Shown here: positions 42,489 to 50,749 of the stretch, in pieces | How positions within the stretch are numbered: position 1 is the stretch's first letter | Layout of the letters: each line of letters begins with the position of its first letter | Origin: UBA2882 sp051877575 | Lineage (GTDB): Bacteria; Bacillota; Clostridia; Lachnospirales; Lachnospiraceae | Length of the DNA: 64,000 nucleotides | Direction: 5' to 3' | Assembly: GCA_051877575.1 (NCBI GenBank) | Contig: JBJEJA010000010.1 | Location: forward strand, 66,680-130,679 | Translations under genes and position numbers: made by a program | The notes under the pieces: generated by a model | Databases searched by the model: none | What the model saw: only the letters and a program-made list of their open reading frames with translations | What the model was told of the DNA's origin: nothing

Positions 42489-43694
42489 ATGACAGGAAGG
42501 ATAAAAAAGACAACATTATGCTGTTTATTTTTAGTAGGACTGCTAGGGCTATGGGGCTGTAGTAGTCCTTCTTCCGATACTGCGGATTCTATAACAACCG
42601 GAACGGAAAACAGATATACGGTGTCAGGTCAGACAGAAATTGAGGAAGCGGAGAATAAGGGGCTTATATATGAAAGCAGTATGGAATTGCAGTATGCGGA
42701 AAATTTTTCTGTGGATTATTACGAGGGCGGATACAGATTATTGAAAACCATGGATGGGACGGAAATTCTGGTTATACCGGAGGGAAAAGAGACACCGGAA
42801 GGATTGAAGGAAGGTGTGATTGTATTAAAGCAACCGATAGAAAATCTTTATCTTGTTTCGTCTTCTGTTATGGATATTTTCAGTAAGTTGGATGCACTGG
42901 ATGCAATCAGGCTCTCGGGACAGAAAGAGGATGGGTGGTATATTGAAGATGCCAAAGAAGCCATGGCAGACGGAAAGATCTTATATGCCGGGAAATACAA
43001 CAAGCCGGATTATGAATTGATCGTATCCGAACATTGCTCCCTTGCCATTGAAAATATGATGATATCCCATTCACCTGAGGTTATTGAAATGATGGAGGAT
43101 TTCGGGATACCGGTATTGATAGAGTATTCCAGTTATGAGTCGCATCCTTTGGGGAGAGTTGAATGGGTTAAGTTCTTCGGAGCGTTACTTGGAAAAGAGA
43201 AAGAGGCGGAAACGGTATTTGCCGAGCAGACAGCTATTTTGGAGATGGTAACGGCGGAAGAAAAGACTGATCAGACGGTTGCTTTTTTCTATATTACTTC
43301 CAATGGCCTGGTACAGGTACGTCAGAGTGCAGATTATATTCCAAAGATTATAGAGCTGGCCGGCGGACGATATATTTTTGCAGATTTGGGAGATCCGGAG
43401 TCGGCCCGTTCTACTACAAGCATGCAGATAGAGGAATTTTATGCCGGCGCAAAAGATGTGGATTATTTAATCTACAACAGTTCCATAGATGGCGGCGTTT
43501 CGAACATAGAAGAACTGATTGCCAAATGTCCTGTTTTGGAAGATTTTAAAGCGGTACAGGAAGGAAATGTCTGGTGTACAACCAATGATTTTTACCAGCA
43601 GTCCATGTCTATCGGTTATTTGATAGAGGATATCCATTTCATGTTACAGGGGAAAAATGAAGAACAAATGCGATATCTTTTCAGACTGGAATAG
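42489..43694 (+). CDS. ABC transporter substrate-binding lipoprotein (BtuF/FepB-like)
   Basis: A 401-residue lipoprotein with signal TTLCCLFLVGLLGLWGC (lipobox LWGC). The rest is the cluster-A2 binding-protein fold used for cobalamin, haem and siderophores. It has PIENLYLVSSSVMDIFSKLDALDAIR, then IPVLIEYSSYESHPLGRVEWVKFFGALLGKEKEAETVF, and the C-terminal ending DFYQQSMSIGYLIEDIHFMLQG. Together with the next two genes it makes a complete ABC importer. The riboswitch upstream and B12 genes downstream favour a corrinoid as ligand, but a cobalt tetrapyrrole or haem is not excluded. The gene starts 13 bases after the two-domain lipoprotein gene. Confidence 0.85.
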   Translation: MTGRIKKTTLCCLFLVGLLGLWGCSSPSSDTADSITTGTENRYTVSGQTEIEEAENKGLIYESSMELQYAENFSVDYYEGGYRLLKTMDGTEILVIPEGKETPEGLKEGVIVLKQPIENLYLVSSSVMDIFSKLDALDAIRLSGQKEDGWYIEDAKEAMADGKILYAGKYNKPDYELIVSEHCSLAIENMMISHSPEVIEMMEDFGIPVLIEYSSYESHPLGRVEWVKFFGALLGKEKEAETVFAEQTAILEMVTAEEKTDQTVAFFYITSNGLVQVRQSADYIPKIIELAGGRYIFADLGDPESARSTTSMQIEEFYAGAKDVDYLIYNSSIDGGVSNIEELIAKCPVLEDFKAVQEGNVWCTTNDFYQQSMSIGYLIEDIHFMLQGKNEEQMRYLFRLE

Positions 43695-43706
43695 AGGAGG
43701 CATAAG

Positions 43707-44720
43707 ATGCAGCGTAATAAAAAAATGAGATATTTAGCCGTTTTTCTTTTATTGGGCATCAGTGTTCTGATATCTGTGGTTCTCAATGTCTGTATCGGAA
43801 CGGTAGAAATTTCCATGAGCGATATTTTAGCATCGGTCAGGGGAGAAGCAATAGCTAATGAGAGAATTTTGTGGGATATCAGGATGCCGAGAGCGTTGGC
43901 AGCCGTGATACTCGGAGGTGCGCTTGCACTTGCAGGATATCTGCTTCAGACTTTCTTTCACAATCCCATAGCCGGTCCTTTTGTTCTGGGAATTTCTTCC
44001 GGTGCGAAGATGGTCGTTGCACTTGTAATGGTCTTTTTTATGGGAAGAGCTGTCAGGGTTAGTTCCGGAACACTTATCATTGCGGCATTTATCGGGTCCA
44101 TGATATCTATGGGGTTTGTGTTGCTGATATCACGAAAAGTCAATCGTATGTCCATGCTGGTAGTCAGCGGAGTTATGATCGGCTATATCTGCTCTGCCGT
44201 TACGGAACTGGTGGTAACCTTTGCGAATGATGCGGAAATCGTCAATCTGCATAACTGGTCCAGGGGAAGCTTTTCCGGTGTGACATGGGACAATGTAGCG
44301 GTTATGGCGGTGGTAACGGTGGTGACTTCTGCAGTTGTATTTCTGTTGGCAAAACCATTGAGTGCTTATCAATCCGGTGAGGCATATGCACAGAACATGG
44401 GGGTGGATATCCGGTTCCTGCGTGCTGCACTGGTGGTGTTATCAAGTGTTTTATCGGCCTGTATCGTGGCATTTGCCGGACCGATTTCTTTTGTGGGGAT
44501 TGCAGTTCCTCACTTGGTAAAAAGTCTTTTGGGAACGGCAAAACCCATTCTCATGATACCGGCCTGTTTCCTGGGAGGAAGTGTATTTTGTCTGCTTTGC
44601 GATCTGCTGGCAAGAACCATGTTTGCGCCCACGGAACTCAGTATCAGTACGGTTACGGCAATATTCGGGGCACCGGTCGTATTATGGGTGATGATCAGGC
44701 GCAGAGAAAGGACGGCATGA
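43707..44720 (+). CDS. FecCD/BtuC-type ABC permease
   Basis: A 337-residue membrane permease with about ten segments. Family hallmarks are ILWDIRMPRALAAVILGGALALAGYLLQTFFHNPIAGPFVLGISSGA near the N terminus, then GSFSGVTWDNV, the coupling helix region GEAYAQNMGVDIRF, and FAGPISFVGIAVPHLVKSLLG. It pairs with the binding protein upstream and the ATPase downstream; the ATPase start overlaps its stop as ATGA. An AGGAGG-like site precedes the ATG. Likely imports a corrinoid given the cluster. Confidence 0.93.
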   Translation: MQRNKKMRYLAVFLLLGISVLISVVLNVCIGTVEISMSDILASVRGEAIANERILWDIRMPRALAAVILGGALALAGYLLQTFFHNPIAGPFVLGISSGAKMVVALVMVFFMGRAVRVSSGTLIIAAFIGSMISMGFVLLISRKVNRMSMLVVSGVMIGYICSAVTELVVTFANDAEIVNLHNWSRGSFSGVTWDNVAVMAVVTVVTSAVVFLLAKPLSAYQSGEAYAQNMGVDIRFLRAALVVLSSVLSACIVAFAGPISFVGIAVPHLVKSLLGTAKPILMIPACFLGGSVFCLLCDLLARTMFAPTELSISTVTAIFGAPVVLWVMIRRRERTA

Positions 44721-45823
44721 TAATGGACTATTATTTCAGAACAGAAAAAATGAGTGTAGGTTATCATGGACAACCCTTAATCGAGAATATAGAGATTGGG
44801 CTCCAAAAGGGAGAAATCCTGACGCTGATCGGTCCTAACGGAGCGGGAAAATCCACTGTTTTGAAAAGTATAGCAAGGCAACTTTCGCTGATAGGCGGGA
44901 CAATCTTTCTGGATGACCGGAGCACGGCAGGCATGTCCGGTACAGAATTGTCACAGAATATGGCTGTAGTATTGACGGAAAAACTGCGTACAGAGATGAT
45001 GACCTGTGAAGATGTGGTCGCTACCGGAAGGTATCCCTACACCGGACGCTTCGGAATTCTCTCAAGGAAGGACCATCAGGCTGTGGAGGAAGCCATGGAG
45101 CTTGTACAGGTGACTGAAATCCGGCATCAGGATTTTACACGCATCAGTGACGGACAGAAACAGCGGGTCATGCTTGCCCGTGCCATTTGCCAGGAGCCGG
45201 AAATCATTATTCTGGATGAACCGACCTCTTATCTGGACGTAAAGTATAAGCTGGAGTTTCTGTCGGTTTTGCAGGAAATGCGAAACAGAAAGAAACTGAC
45301 CGTGATCATGTCTCTTCACGAACTGGAACTGGCAGCAAGAGTTTCCGATAAAATCCTGTGTGTCAATGGGAGATATGTGGATTGCATGGGCAGACCGGAG
45401 GAGATTATGAAACCCGGTTACATATCTCGTTTGTTTGGAATTTCATCCGGCAGTTATGATGAGGAGAACGGCAGTATGGAGCTTCCGGCTGTAAAAGGCC
45501 AGGCGCAGGTCTTTGTTATAGCGGGCGGAGGAACAGGACGCAGTGTATATCGCAGACTCCAGCGGCAGGGAATTCCCTTTGCAACGGGGATTCTGTTTCA
45601 AAACGATCTGGATTATCCCGTTGCAAAGGCACTGGCTGCAGAGGTAATTGCGGCACAAAGTTTTGAGCCAATGACAGAAGAACTATTAGAGTATGCAAAG
45701 AAAAGATTAGTAGCATGCAACCGGGTAATCTGCTGCAAAAGAGACTTCGGAACATTGGAGCATGTTAACCGTGAACTGCTTGACTATGCAACGCAGTGCG
45801 GAAAAATAACGGAAAGGCTTTAA
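44717..45823 (+). CDS. BtuD/FecE-type ABC ATPase with extra C-terminal domain
   Basis: A 368-residue ATPase energising the importer. The cassette (1 to about 250) has Walker A GPNGAGKST, Q-loop ENMAVVLTEKL, signature RISDGQKQRVMLARA, Walker B IIILDEPTSYLD and the H-loop histidine in MSLHELELAA. The signature Ser-Asp-Gly-Gln is a mild variant of SGGQ. After it comes an extension of about 110 residues (260-368) beginning QVFVIAGGGTGRSVYRRLQRQGIPFATGIL, which looks like a Rossmann-type nucleotide-binding fold and is not part of ordinary BtuD. The start at 44717 (ATGATA) overlaps the permease stop and has AAAGGA six bases upstream; an ATG two codons later is possible. Confidence 0.88.
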   Translation: MIMDYYFRTEKMSVGYHGQPLIENIEIGLQKGEILTLIGPNGAGKSTVLKSIARQLSLIGGTIFLDDRSTAGMSGTELSQNMAVVLTEKLRTEMMTCEDVVATGRYPYTGRFGILSRKDHQAVEEAMELVQVTEIRHQDFTRISDGQKQRVMLARAICQEPEIIILDEPTSYLDVKYKLEFLSVLQEMRNRKKLTVIMSLHELELAARVSDKILCVNGRYVDCMGRPEEIMKPGYISRLFGISSGSYDEENGSMELPAVKGQAQVFVIAGGGTGRSVYRRLQRQGIPFATGILFQNDLDYPVAKALAAEVIAAQSFEPMTEELLEYAKKRLVACNRVICCKRDFGTLEHVNRELLDYATQCGKITERL

Positions 45824-45829
45824 AAATCT

Positions 45830-47320
45830 ATGGCAAAGGTCATTATGATACAGGGAACCATGTCAAATGCGGGAAAAAGTCTGCTGGTAGCAGGTTTGTG
45901 CAGAATATTGAAACAGGATGGTTACCGTGTGGCACCATTTAAATCACAAAATATGGCATTGAATTCTTTTATTACAACCGAAGGTCTGGAAATGGGCAGG
46001 GCTCAGGTCATGCAGGCGGAAGCAGCCGGAATCGAGCCTATGGTCTGTATGAATCCGATTTTACTAAAACCCACCAATCATACAGGTTCCCAGATCATTG
46101 TAAACGGCAAAGTAATCGGAGATATGAGTGCAAGGGATTATTTTGCCTATAAAAAACAGTTGATTCCGGATATTAAGAACGCCTTCCGAAAGCTGGAAGA
46201 GTATGCGGATGTGATTGTCATAGAAGGGGCAGGCAGCCCGGCAGAAATCAATCTGAAGGAAAATGATATTGTCAATATGGGGCTGGCGGAAATGGTAGAC
46301 GCACCGGTCCTTTTGGTTGGGGATATTGACAGAGGCGGCGTGTTCGCACAGCTTCTGGGAACATGGATGCTGCTTACGGATCGTGAAAAAGAGAGAGTGA
46401 AAGGATTTGTGATCAATAAATTCAGAGGAGACAAGTCTATTCTGGATCCCGGTATCCAAATGCTGGAAGAAAAGGGAAAAATCCCCGTAGTGGGTGTCAT
46501 CCCTTATATGGAATTGGCATTGGAAGATGAGGACAGTCTGACGGAGCGGTTTGACCGGAAGAGAGAGGGATTGATCGATATTGCGATTATCCGATATCCC
46601 CGGATCTCCAATTTTACGGATTTTAATGTATTTGAGCAGATACCGGAGGTAACGGTACGCTATGTGACTTCCGCCGACAGTCTGCATCATCCGGATCTGA
46701 TCTTCCTGCCGGGCAGCAAGAATACCATGGGAGATTTGAAATGGATGCGCCAAAACGGATTGGAGGCGGCGGTTAAGAAGCTGTCAGAGGATGTTCCCGT
46801 ATTTGGCATCTGCGGCGGGTATCAAATGCTGGGACAGGAAATTTTGGATCCGGATCATGCGGAAGAAGGGGGCAGTATCCGGGGGATGGGATTATTATCA
46901 GTTGCTACTGTGCTGCAAAAGGAAAAAAAGCGATGTCAGACAGAGGGAAAGATAGGAAAGCTGGGGGGAATTTTCAGTGTGCTTTCCGGATGCACTTTCC
47001 GGGGATATGAGATCCATATGGGGAGAACCTATTCTAAGAAAATGACAGATCGGAAGGAAGAGTTGCAGACTGTTGTCGTTTCCGGGAGCAATCCAAACGT
47101 GTACGGTTCTTATGTGCACGGATTATTTGACCGGGAAGGCATAGCGGATGCGGTGGTACAGGCACTGGCCGAAAAAAAAGGAGTCAAAATAGAGGATGGG
47201 GTATTTGAGGATTACCGTACCTTTAAAGAAAAACAGTATGATAAGCTGGCAGATACCCTAAGAGTGTATCTGGATATGGAGAGAGTCTATGGAATGCTTA
47301 GAGAAGCTTGTTTGGAATAA
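45830..47320 (+). CDS. cbiP: Cobyric acid synthase
   Basis: Glutamine- and ATP-dependent amidation of adenosylcobyrinate a,c-diamide at four side chains. The 496-residue length is usual (CobQ/CbiP). The N-terminal ATPase part has MIQGTMSNAGKSLLVAGLCRIL, the Walker-type loop, and FKSQNMALNSF. The middle holds EGAGSPAEINL and DIDRGGVFAQL. The C-terminal glutaminase domain has the nucleophile in VFGICGGYQMLG and the histidine in YGSYVHGLFD. It starts 7 bases after the ATPase gene and overlaps cobT by 32 bases. Confidence 0.96.
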   Translation: MAKVIMIQGTMSNAGKSLLVAGLCRILKQDGYRVAPFKSQNMALNSFITTEGLEMGRAQVMQAEAAGIEPMVCMNPILLKPTNHTGSQIIVNGKVIGDMSARDYFAYKKQLIPDIKNAFRKLEEYADVIVIEGAGSPAEINLKENDIVNMGLAEMVDAPVLLVGDIDRGGVFAQLLGTWMLLTDREKERVKGFVINKFRGDKSILDPGIQMLEEKGKIPVVGVIPYMELALEDEDSLTERFDRKREGLIDIAIIRYPRISNFTDFNVFEQIPEVTVRYVTSADSLHHPDLIFLPGSKNTMGDLKWMRQNGLEAAVKKLSEDVPVFGICGGYQMLGQEILDPDHAEEGGSIRGMGLLSVATVLQKEKKRCQTEGKIGKLGGIFSVLSGCTFRGYEIHMGRTYSKKMTDRKEELQTVVVSGSNPNVYGSYVHGLFDREGIADAVVQALAEKKGVKIEDGVFEDYRTFKEKQYDKLADTLRVYLDMERVYGMLREACLE

Positions 47321-48389
47321 CTACACAAGAGAAGAACTGGAGAAGATTTCCGTGGAGGCACCGGATGAGAACATCAGAGAAAAAGTACGGAAAAACTGGG
47401 ATGCCGTTGCAAAGCCCATTGACGGAATGGGGCGGTTTGAGAAACTGACCGCGCAGATAGGAGCAATTGGCAGAACGGATCGGATTACCATTGCAAAGAA
47501 GGCCGTTCTGATCATGTGTGCGGATAACGGAATCGTGGAAGAGGGCATTAGTCAGTCCGGGCAGGAAGTTACGGCTGCGGTAGCTTTGTCCATGGCAAAA
47601 AAGCAGTCTTCGGTGGGCAGAATGGCAGAAGCGATAGGAGCCGATACCATTCCGGTGGATATCGGGATCAATCGGAGGGAAGACATAGCCGGCCTGACAG
47701 ACCGGAAAATAAAATGCGGTACCGCTAACTTCAGCAAAGAGCCTGCTATGACAGAGGAAGAAGCGGTCCGGGCGATCGCTGTTGGCATAGATATGGTATA
47801 TACCTGTAAAGCATCCGGCTATCAGCTTCTTGGGACGGGAGAAATGGGAATCGGAAATACGACCACAAGCAGTGCGGTAACGGCGGCATTATTAAAGTGT
47901 GATGCCGGTAAAGTGACGGGAAGAGGGGCCGGGTTAAGCGATGCCGGTCTTTTACGCAAGCGGCAGGTGGTTTCCGAGGCAATACAAAAATATGATCTGT
48001 ACCATGCCGATGCCCTGACAATATTAAAAACTGTGGGAGGGCTGGACATTGCCGGGCTTGCAGGAGTCTGTATCGGAGGTGCACTCTTCCATGTGCCTAT
48101 TGTGCTTGACGGTGTCATCAGCATGGCTGCAGCCCTTCTGGCAGAGAGACTCGTACCGGGAACGAAGGCGTATTTGCTTCCGTCCCACAGGGGAAAGGAA
48201 CCTGCTGTGGAAATGCTGGCAAAGGAATTGGAGATAGAGCCGGTCATAGACGGAGAACTGGCACTCGGAGAAGGAACCGGTGCAGTTATGATGTTTTCAC
48301 TGTTGGATATGGCATTGAGTATTTACAGTGCCGGAACAAGCTTTTCCGATATCCGGATAGAGCAGTACAAGAGGTTTGAGACAAAATGA
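47289..48389 (+). CDS. cobT: Nicotinate-nucleotide-dimethylbenzimidazole phosphoribosyltransferase
   Basis: Makes alpha-ribazole phosphate (or another lower-ligand nucleotide) for cobalamin. The 366-residue protein shows KPIDGMGRFEKLTAQIG, MCADNGIVEEGISQSGQEVT, LLGTGEMGIGNTTTSSAV and the catalytic glutamate in the C-terminal ELALGEGTGAVMMFSLLDMAL. The start lies 32 bases inside cbiP; GGAGAG upstream supports it. The last bases overlap cobU by 4 (ATGA-type). No bluB or bza gene for making the lower ligand is in this window. Confidence 0.95.
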   Translation: MECLEKLVWNNYTREELEKISVEAPDENIREKVRKNWDAVAKPIDGMGRFEKLTAQIGAIGRTDRITIAKKAVLIMCADNGIVEEGISQSGQEVTAAVALSMAKKQSSVGRMAEAIGADTIPVDIGINRREDIAGLTDRKIKCGTANFSKEPAMTEEEAVRAIAVGIDMVYTCKASGYQLLGTGEMGIGNTTTSSAVTAALLKCDAGKVTGRGAGLSDAGLLRKRQVVSEAIQKYDLYHADALTILKTVGGLDIAGLAGVCIGGALFHVPIVLDGVISMAAALLAERLVPGTKAYLLPSHRGKEPAVEMLAKELEIEPVIDGELALGEGTGAVMMFSLLDMALSIYSAGTSFSDIRIEQYKRFETK

Positions 48390-48934
48390 TGATATTGGTT
48401 GTGGGAGGCAGCGGCAGCGGAAAATCCGCTTATGCGGAGGAATGTATTGCGGCACTTTCCGGGGATTGTAAAAAATATTATATTGCGACCATGCAGGTCT
48501 TTGATGAAGAAGGACAGAGCAAAGTTAAAAGGCATCAAAGGATGCGGGATGGAAAAGGCTTTTGCACCATTGAGCAGCCTCTGGCAGTAGAAAAAGCATT
48601 GGATCAAACAGGATGTATTCCGGTATCCGGACGCACTGCATTATTAGAGTGTGTGTCCAATCTGACGGCCAATGAAATGTTTTCGGGGGATAGACACAAG
48701 GATTGGGAGACGGTAGCGGACAACATCATGCAGGGAGTAGAGCAGCTTGTCAGCGGGTTTCAACATCTGGTCATTGTTACCAACAATGTATTCGAGGACG
48801 GAATCGACTATGATGAAACGACGAGAGCGTATATAAAAGCTATGGGAAGTATCAATGAGAGGCTGGCGGCCATGGCCGACCGGGTGGTGGAGGTCGTAGT
48901 GGGAATTCCCGTCATTGTAAAGGAAGGAAAATAA
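48386..48934 (+). CDS. cobU: Adenosylcobinamide kinase / guanylyltransferase
   Basis: A 182-residue bifunctional enzyme that phosphorylates adenosylcobinamide and transfers GMP to give adenosylcobinamide-GDP. The P-loop VGGSGSGKSAYAEE is canonical, followed by YYIATMQVFDEEGQSKVKRHQRMR with the guanylylation histidine region, and LLECVSNLTANEMF. The C-terminal VTNNVFEDGIDYDETTRAYIKAMGSINERLAAMADRVVEVVVGIPVIVK is diagnostic. It overlaps cobT by 4 bases and ends 1 base before cobS. Secure. Confidence 0.95.
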   Translation: MMILVVGGSGSGKSAYAEECIAALSGDCKKYYIATMQVFDEEGQSKVKRHQRMRDGKGFCTIEQPLAVEKALDQTGCIPVSGRTALLECVSNLTANEMFSGDRHKDWETVADNIMQGVEQLVSGFQHLVIVTNNVFEDGIDYDETTRAYIKAMGSINERLAAMADRVVEVVVGIPVIVKEGK

Positions 48935-48935
48935 A

Positions 48936-49700
48936 ATGCGGATTCTAAAATCACTGATTATCGCTTTTTCTATGTATTCCAAAATTCCCATGCCGCAATT
49001 CCGGCGGAAGGATGAGGATATGAAATATATGCTTGTGTTTTTCCCCTGGGTGGGTGCAGTCATCGGAGGCACTGTTTATCTTTGGAGTTTGCTTTGCGAC
49101 AGATTGGCGATCGGACAATTGTGTTATGTGCTGATCGGAGCCGCCATACCGTTACTTATTACGGGCGGTTTTCATGTGGACGGCTTTATGGATACCATGG
49201 ATGCGTTACATTCCTATCAGCCCAAGGAAAAAAAGCTGGAAATTCTGAAAGATTCCCATATCGGTGCTTTTGCGGTGATCATGCTGGGCGTGTATGGACT
49301 GATTTATCTGGGAAGCTTTTCGGAAATTTCGGATCAGAAATTATTGCAGATCGTATGTGCGGGGTTTGTTTTGTCCAGATGTCTCAGCGGAATTGGTGTG
49401 GTTTCTTTTCCCTGTGCAAAGAAGGACGGAATGCTGTATTTTTTTGCGGACAGAGCGCAAAAGAATATGGTAAAGGGACTCTTATACCTGCAAGGTCTGC
49501 TATGTGTTGCTTTTATGCTGTGGCGGTCATTGTATGCCGGATTGTTCATAGCCGCGGCAGCGTTGGGCACATTTGCCTATTATTACGATCGCTGCAGGAA
49601 GGAGTTTGGCGGAATCACGGGAGATACCGCAGGATATTTTGTGCTGATCTGCGAAGGCAGTATGATGGCGGTGGCAGCGGTTTTTGGTATTTTGATGTAG
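48936..49700 (+). CDS. cobS: Adenosylcobinamide-GDP ribazoletransferase
   Basis: A 254-residue integral membrane enzyme that joins adenosylcobinamide-GDP to alpha-ribazole (or its phosphate), the final assembly step. It has the family start SLIIAFSMYSKIPMP and the catalytic HVDGFMDTMDALHSYQPKEKKLEILKDSHIGAFAV segment in the cytoplasmic loop, then several hydrophobic helices and CRKEFGGITGDTAGYFVLICE. It follows cobU directly. Secure. Confidence 0.95.
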   Translation: MRILKSLIIAFSMYSKIPMPQFRRKDEDMKYMLVFFPWVGAVIGGTVYLWSLLCDRLAIGQLCYVLIGAAIPLLITGGFHVDGFMDTMDALHSYQPKEKKLEILKDSHIGAFAVIMLGVYGLIYLGSFSEISDQKLLQIVCAGFVLSRCLSGIGVVSFPCAKKDGMLYFFADRAQKNMVKGLLYLQGLLCVAFMLWRSLYAGLFIAAAALGTFAYYYDRCRKEFGGITGDTAGYFVLICEGSMMAVAAVFGILM

Positions 49701-49724
49701 GAGTCTGGTTGTAGAGGAAAAATG

Positions 49725-50123
49725 ATGAAATTAGTGATTGGCGGATATGCACAGGGGAAATTAAATTATATATTGCAAAAGGGCGATGCAGACCGGTATA
49801 CGATCTGGGAGGCAGAACTTCCGGATGAGGAACAGTTGAAAGAAAAAGGCGGTCACGGGAAAACAGTGATTATCAATCATTTCCATAAATGGGTAAAAGA
49901 GTGCATGTTACGGGGCGGCAGTCCCCGAAATGAAACAGAGGCTTTTTTGGCCCGGAATCCGGAAAGTATTTTGATCAGCGACGAGATCGGAAATGGGATT
50001 GTGCCTACAGATGCCTTTGAAAGAGAGTACAGGGAACAAACCGGGCGAATATTGGTCTTTTTGGCAGATCAGGCAGATGAGGTGGTGAGGGTCATATGCG
50101 GAATTGGTCAGAGAATCAAATAA
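49725..50123 (+). CDS. Second CobU-like protein with altered P-loop
   Basis: A protein of about 132 residues related to CobU/CobP. The N terminus KLVIGGYAQGKLNYIL aligns with the CobU P-loop, but the Ser/Thr after GK is Leu. The segment ISDEIGNGIVPTDAFEREYREQTGRILVFLADQADEVVRVICGIGQRIK matches the CobU C terminus (EVGxGIVP, ADEVxxVxxGIPxxIK). The middle part with the guanylylation histidine of CobU is not recognisable. A full canonical cobU lies 1.3 kb upstream, so this is a paralogue of uncertain activity, perhaps regulatory or specific for another substrate. ATG codons at 49722 and 49725 are both possible. It overlaps the next gene by 28 bases. Confidence 0.8.
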   Translation: MKLVIGGYAQGKLNYILQKGDADRYTIWEAELPDEEQLKEKGGHGKTVIINHFHKWVKECMLRGGSPRNETEAFLARNPESILISDEIGNGIVPTDAFEREYREQTGRILVFLADQADEVVRVICGIGQRIK

Positions 50124-50722
50124 CGCTGGTATTCATCCGTCATGGAGCAACAAAGGCCAATAGAGAGCACCGGTATCTGGGGAAAACGGATGAACCCCTA
50201 AGTGCGGAGGGAATCAAAGCGCTGCAGGGGGCAAAAGATGCCCATGGGTATCCGGATATTGATTATCTGTTTTCAAGTCCCATGAAGCGCTGCAGGGAGA
50301 CCGCAGAGCTTCTTTACCCTCATAAAGAGGCGATGATCATAGGGGAATGGGAAGAAATGGATTTCGGTGATTTTGAGGGAAAGAATTATATGGAATTAAA
50401 AGATAACCGGTGCTATCAGACTTGGATTGACAGTGGCGGAAAAACAGCCTTTCCGGAAGGAGAAGACAGAGAAACTTTTATAAAGCGGTGCAGGCTGGGA
50501 TTTTACAGGATGCTAAAGCTGCTTGCGGAAAAGTCCGGTGAAAAGAGGGATATGGCTATGACCGTAGGGTTGGTTGTGCACGGAGGTACAATTATGTCTT
50601 TGTTAAGCAGCTTCTGTGGTGGGGATTATTTTGATTATCAGGTTGCCAACGGGAAGGGATATATCTGCAAACCGGCAGGGAATGATTGTGATCTTCGTTT
50701 GGTCATAACGGGGAAAATATAG
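50096..50722 (+). CDS. cobC: Histidine phosphatase, alpha-ribazole phosphatase-like
   Basis: A 208-residue phosphatase of the phosphoglycerate-mutase-like superfamily. The phospho-histidine motif is VFIRHGATKANREHRYLGKTDEPLS. The partner residues are in SSPMKRCRETAELLYP, EMDFGDFEGKNYMEL and VVHGGTIMSLL. In a B12 cluster the expected substrate is alpha-ribazole 5'-phosphate or adenosylcobalamin 5'-phosphate (CobC). The start ATG is inside the end of the CobU-like gene (28-base overlap). Family is certain; CobC identity rests on context. Confidence 0.87.
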   Translation: MRNWSENQITLVFIRHGATKANREHRYLGKTDEPLSAEGIKALQGAKDAHGYPDIDYLFSSPMKRCRETAELLYPHKEAMIIGEWEEMDFGDFEGKNYMELKDNRCYQTWIDSGGKTAFPEGEDRETFIKRCRLGFYRMLKLLAEKSGEKRDMAMTVGLVVHGGTIMSLLSSFCGGDYFDYQVANGKGYICKPAGNDCDLRLVITGKI

Positions 50723-50749
50723 AAAAGAACGAAAAACGGGAGAAAAACC

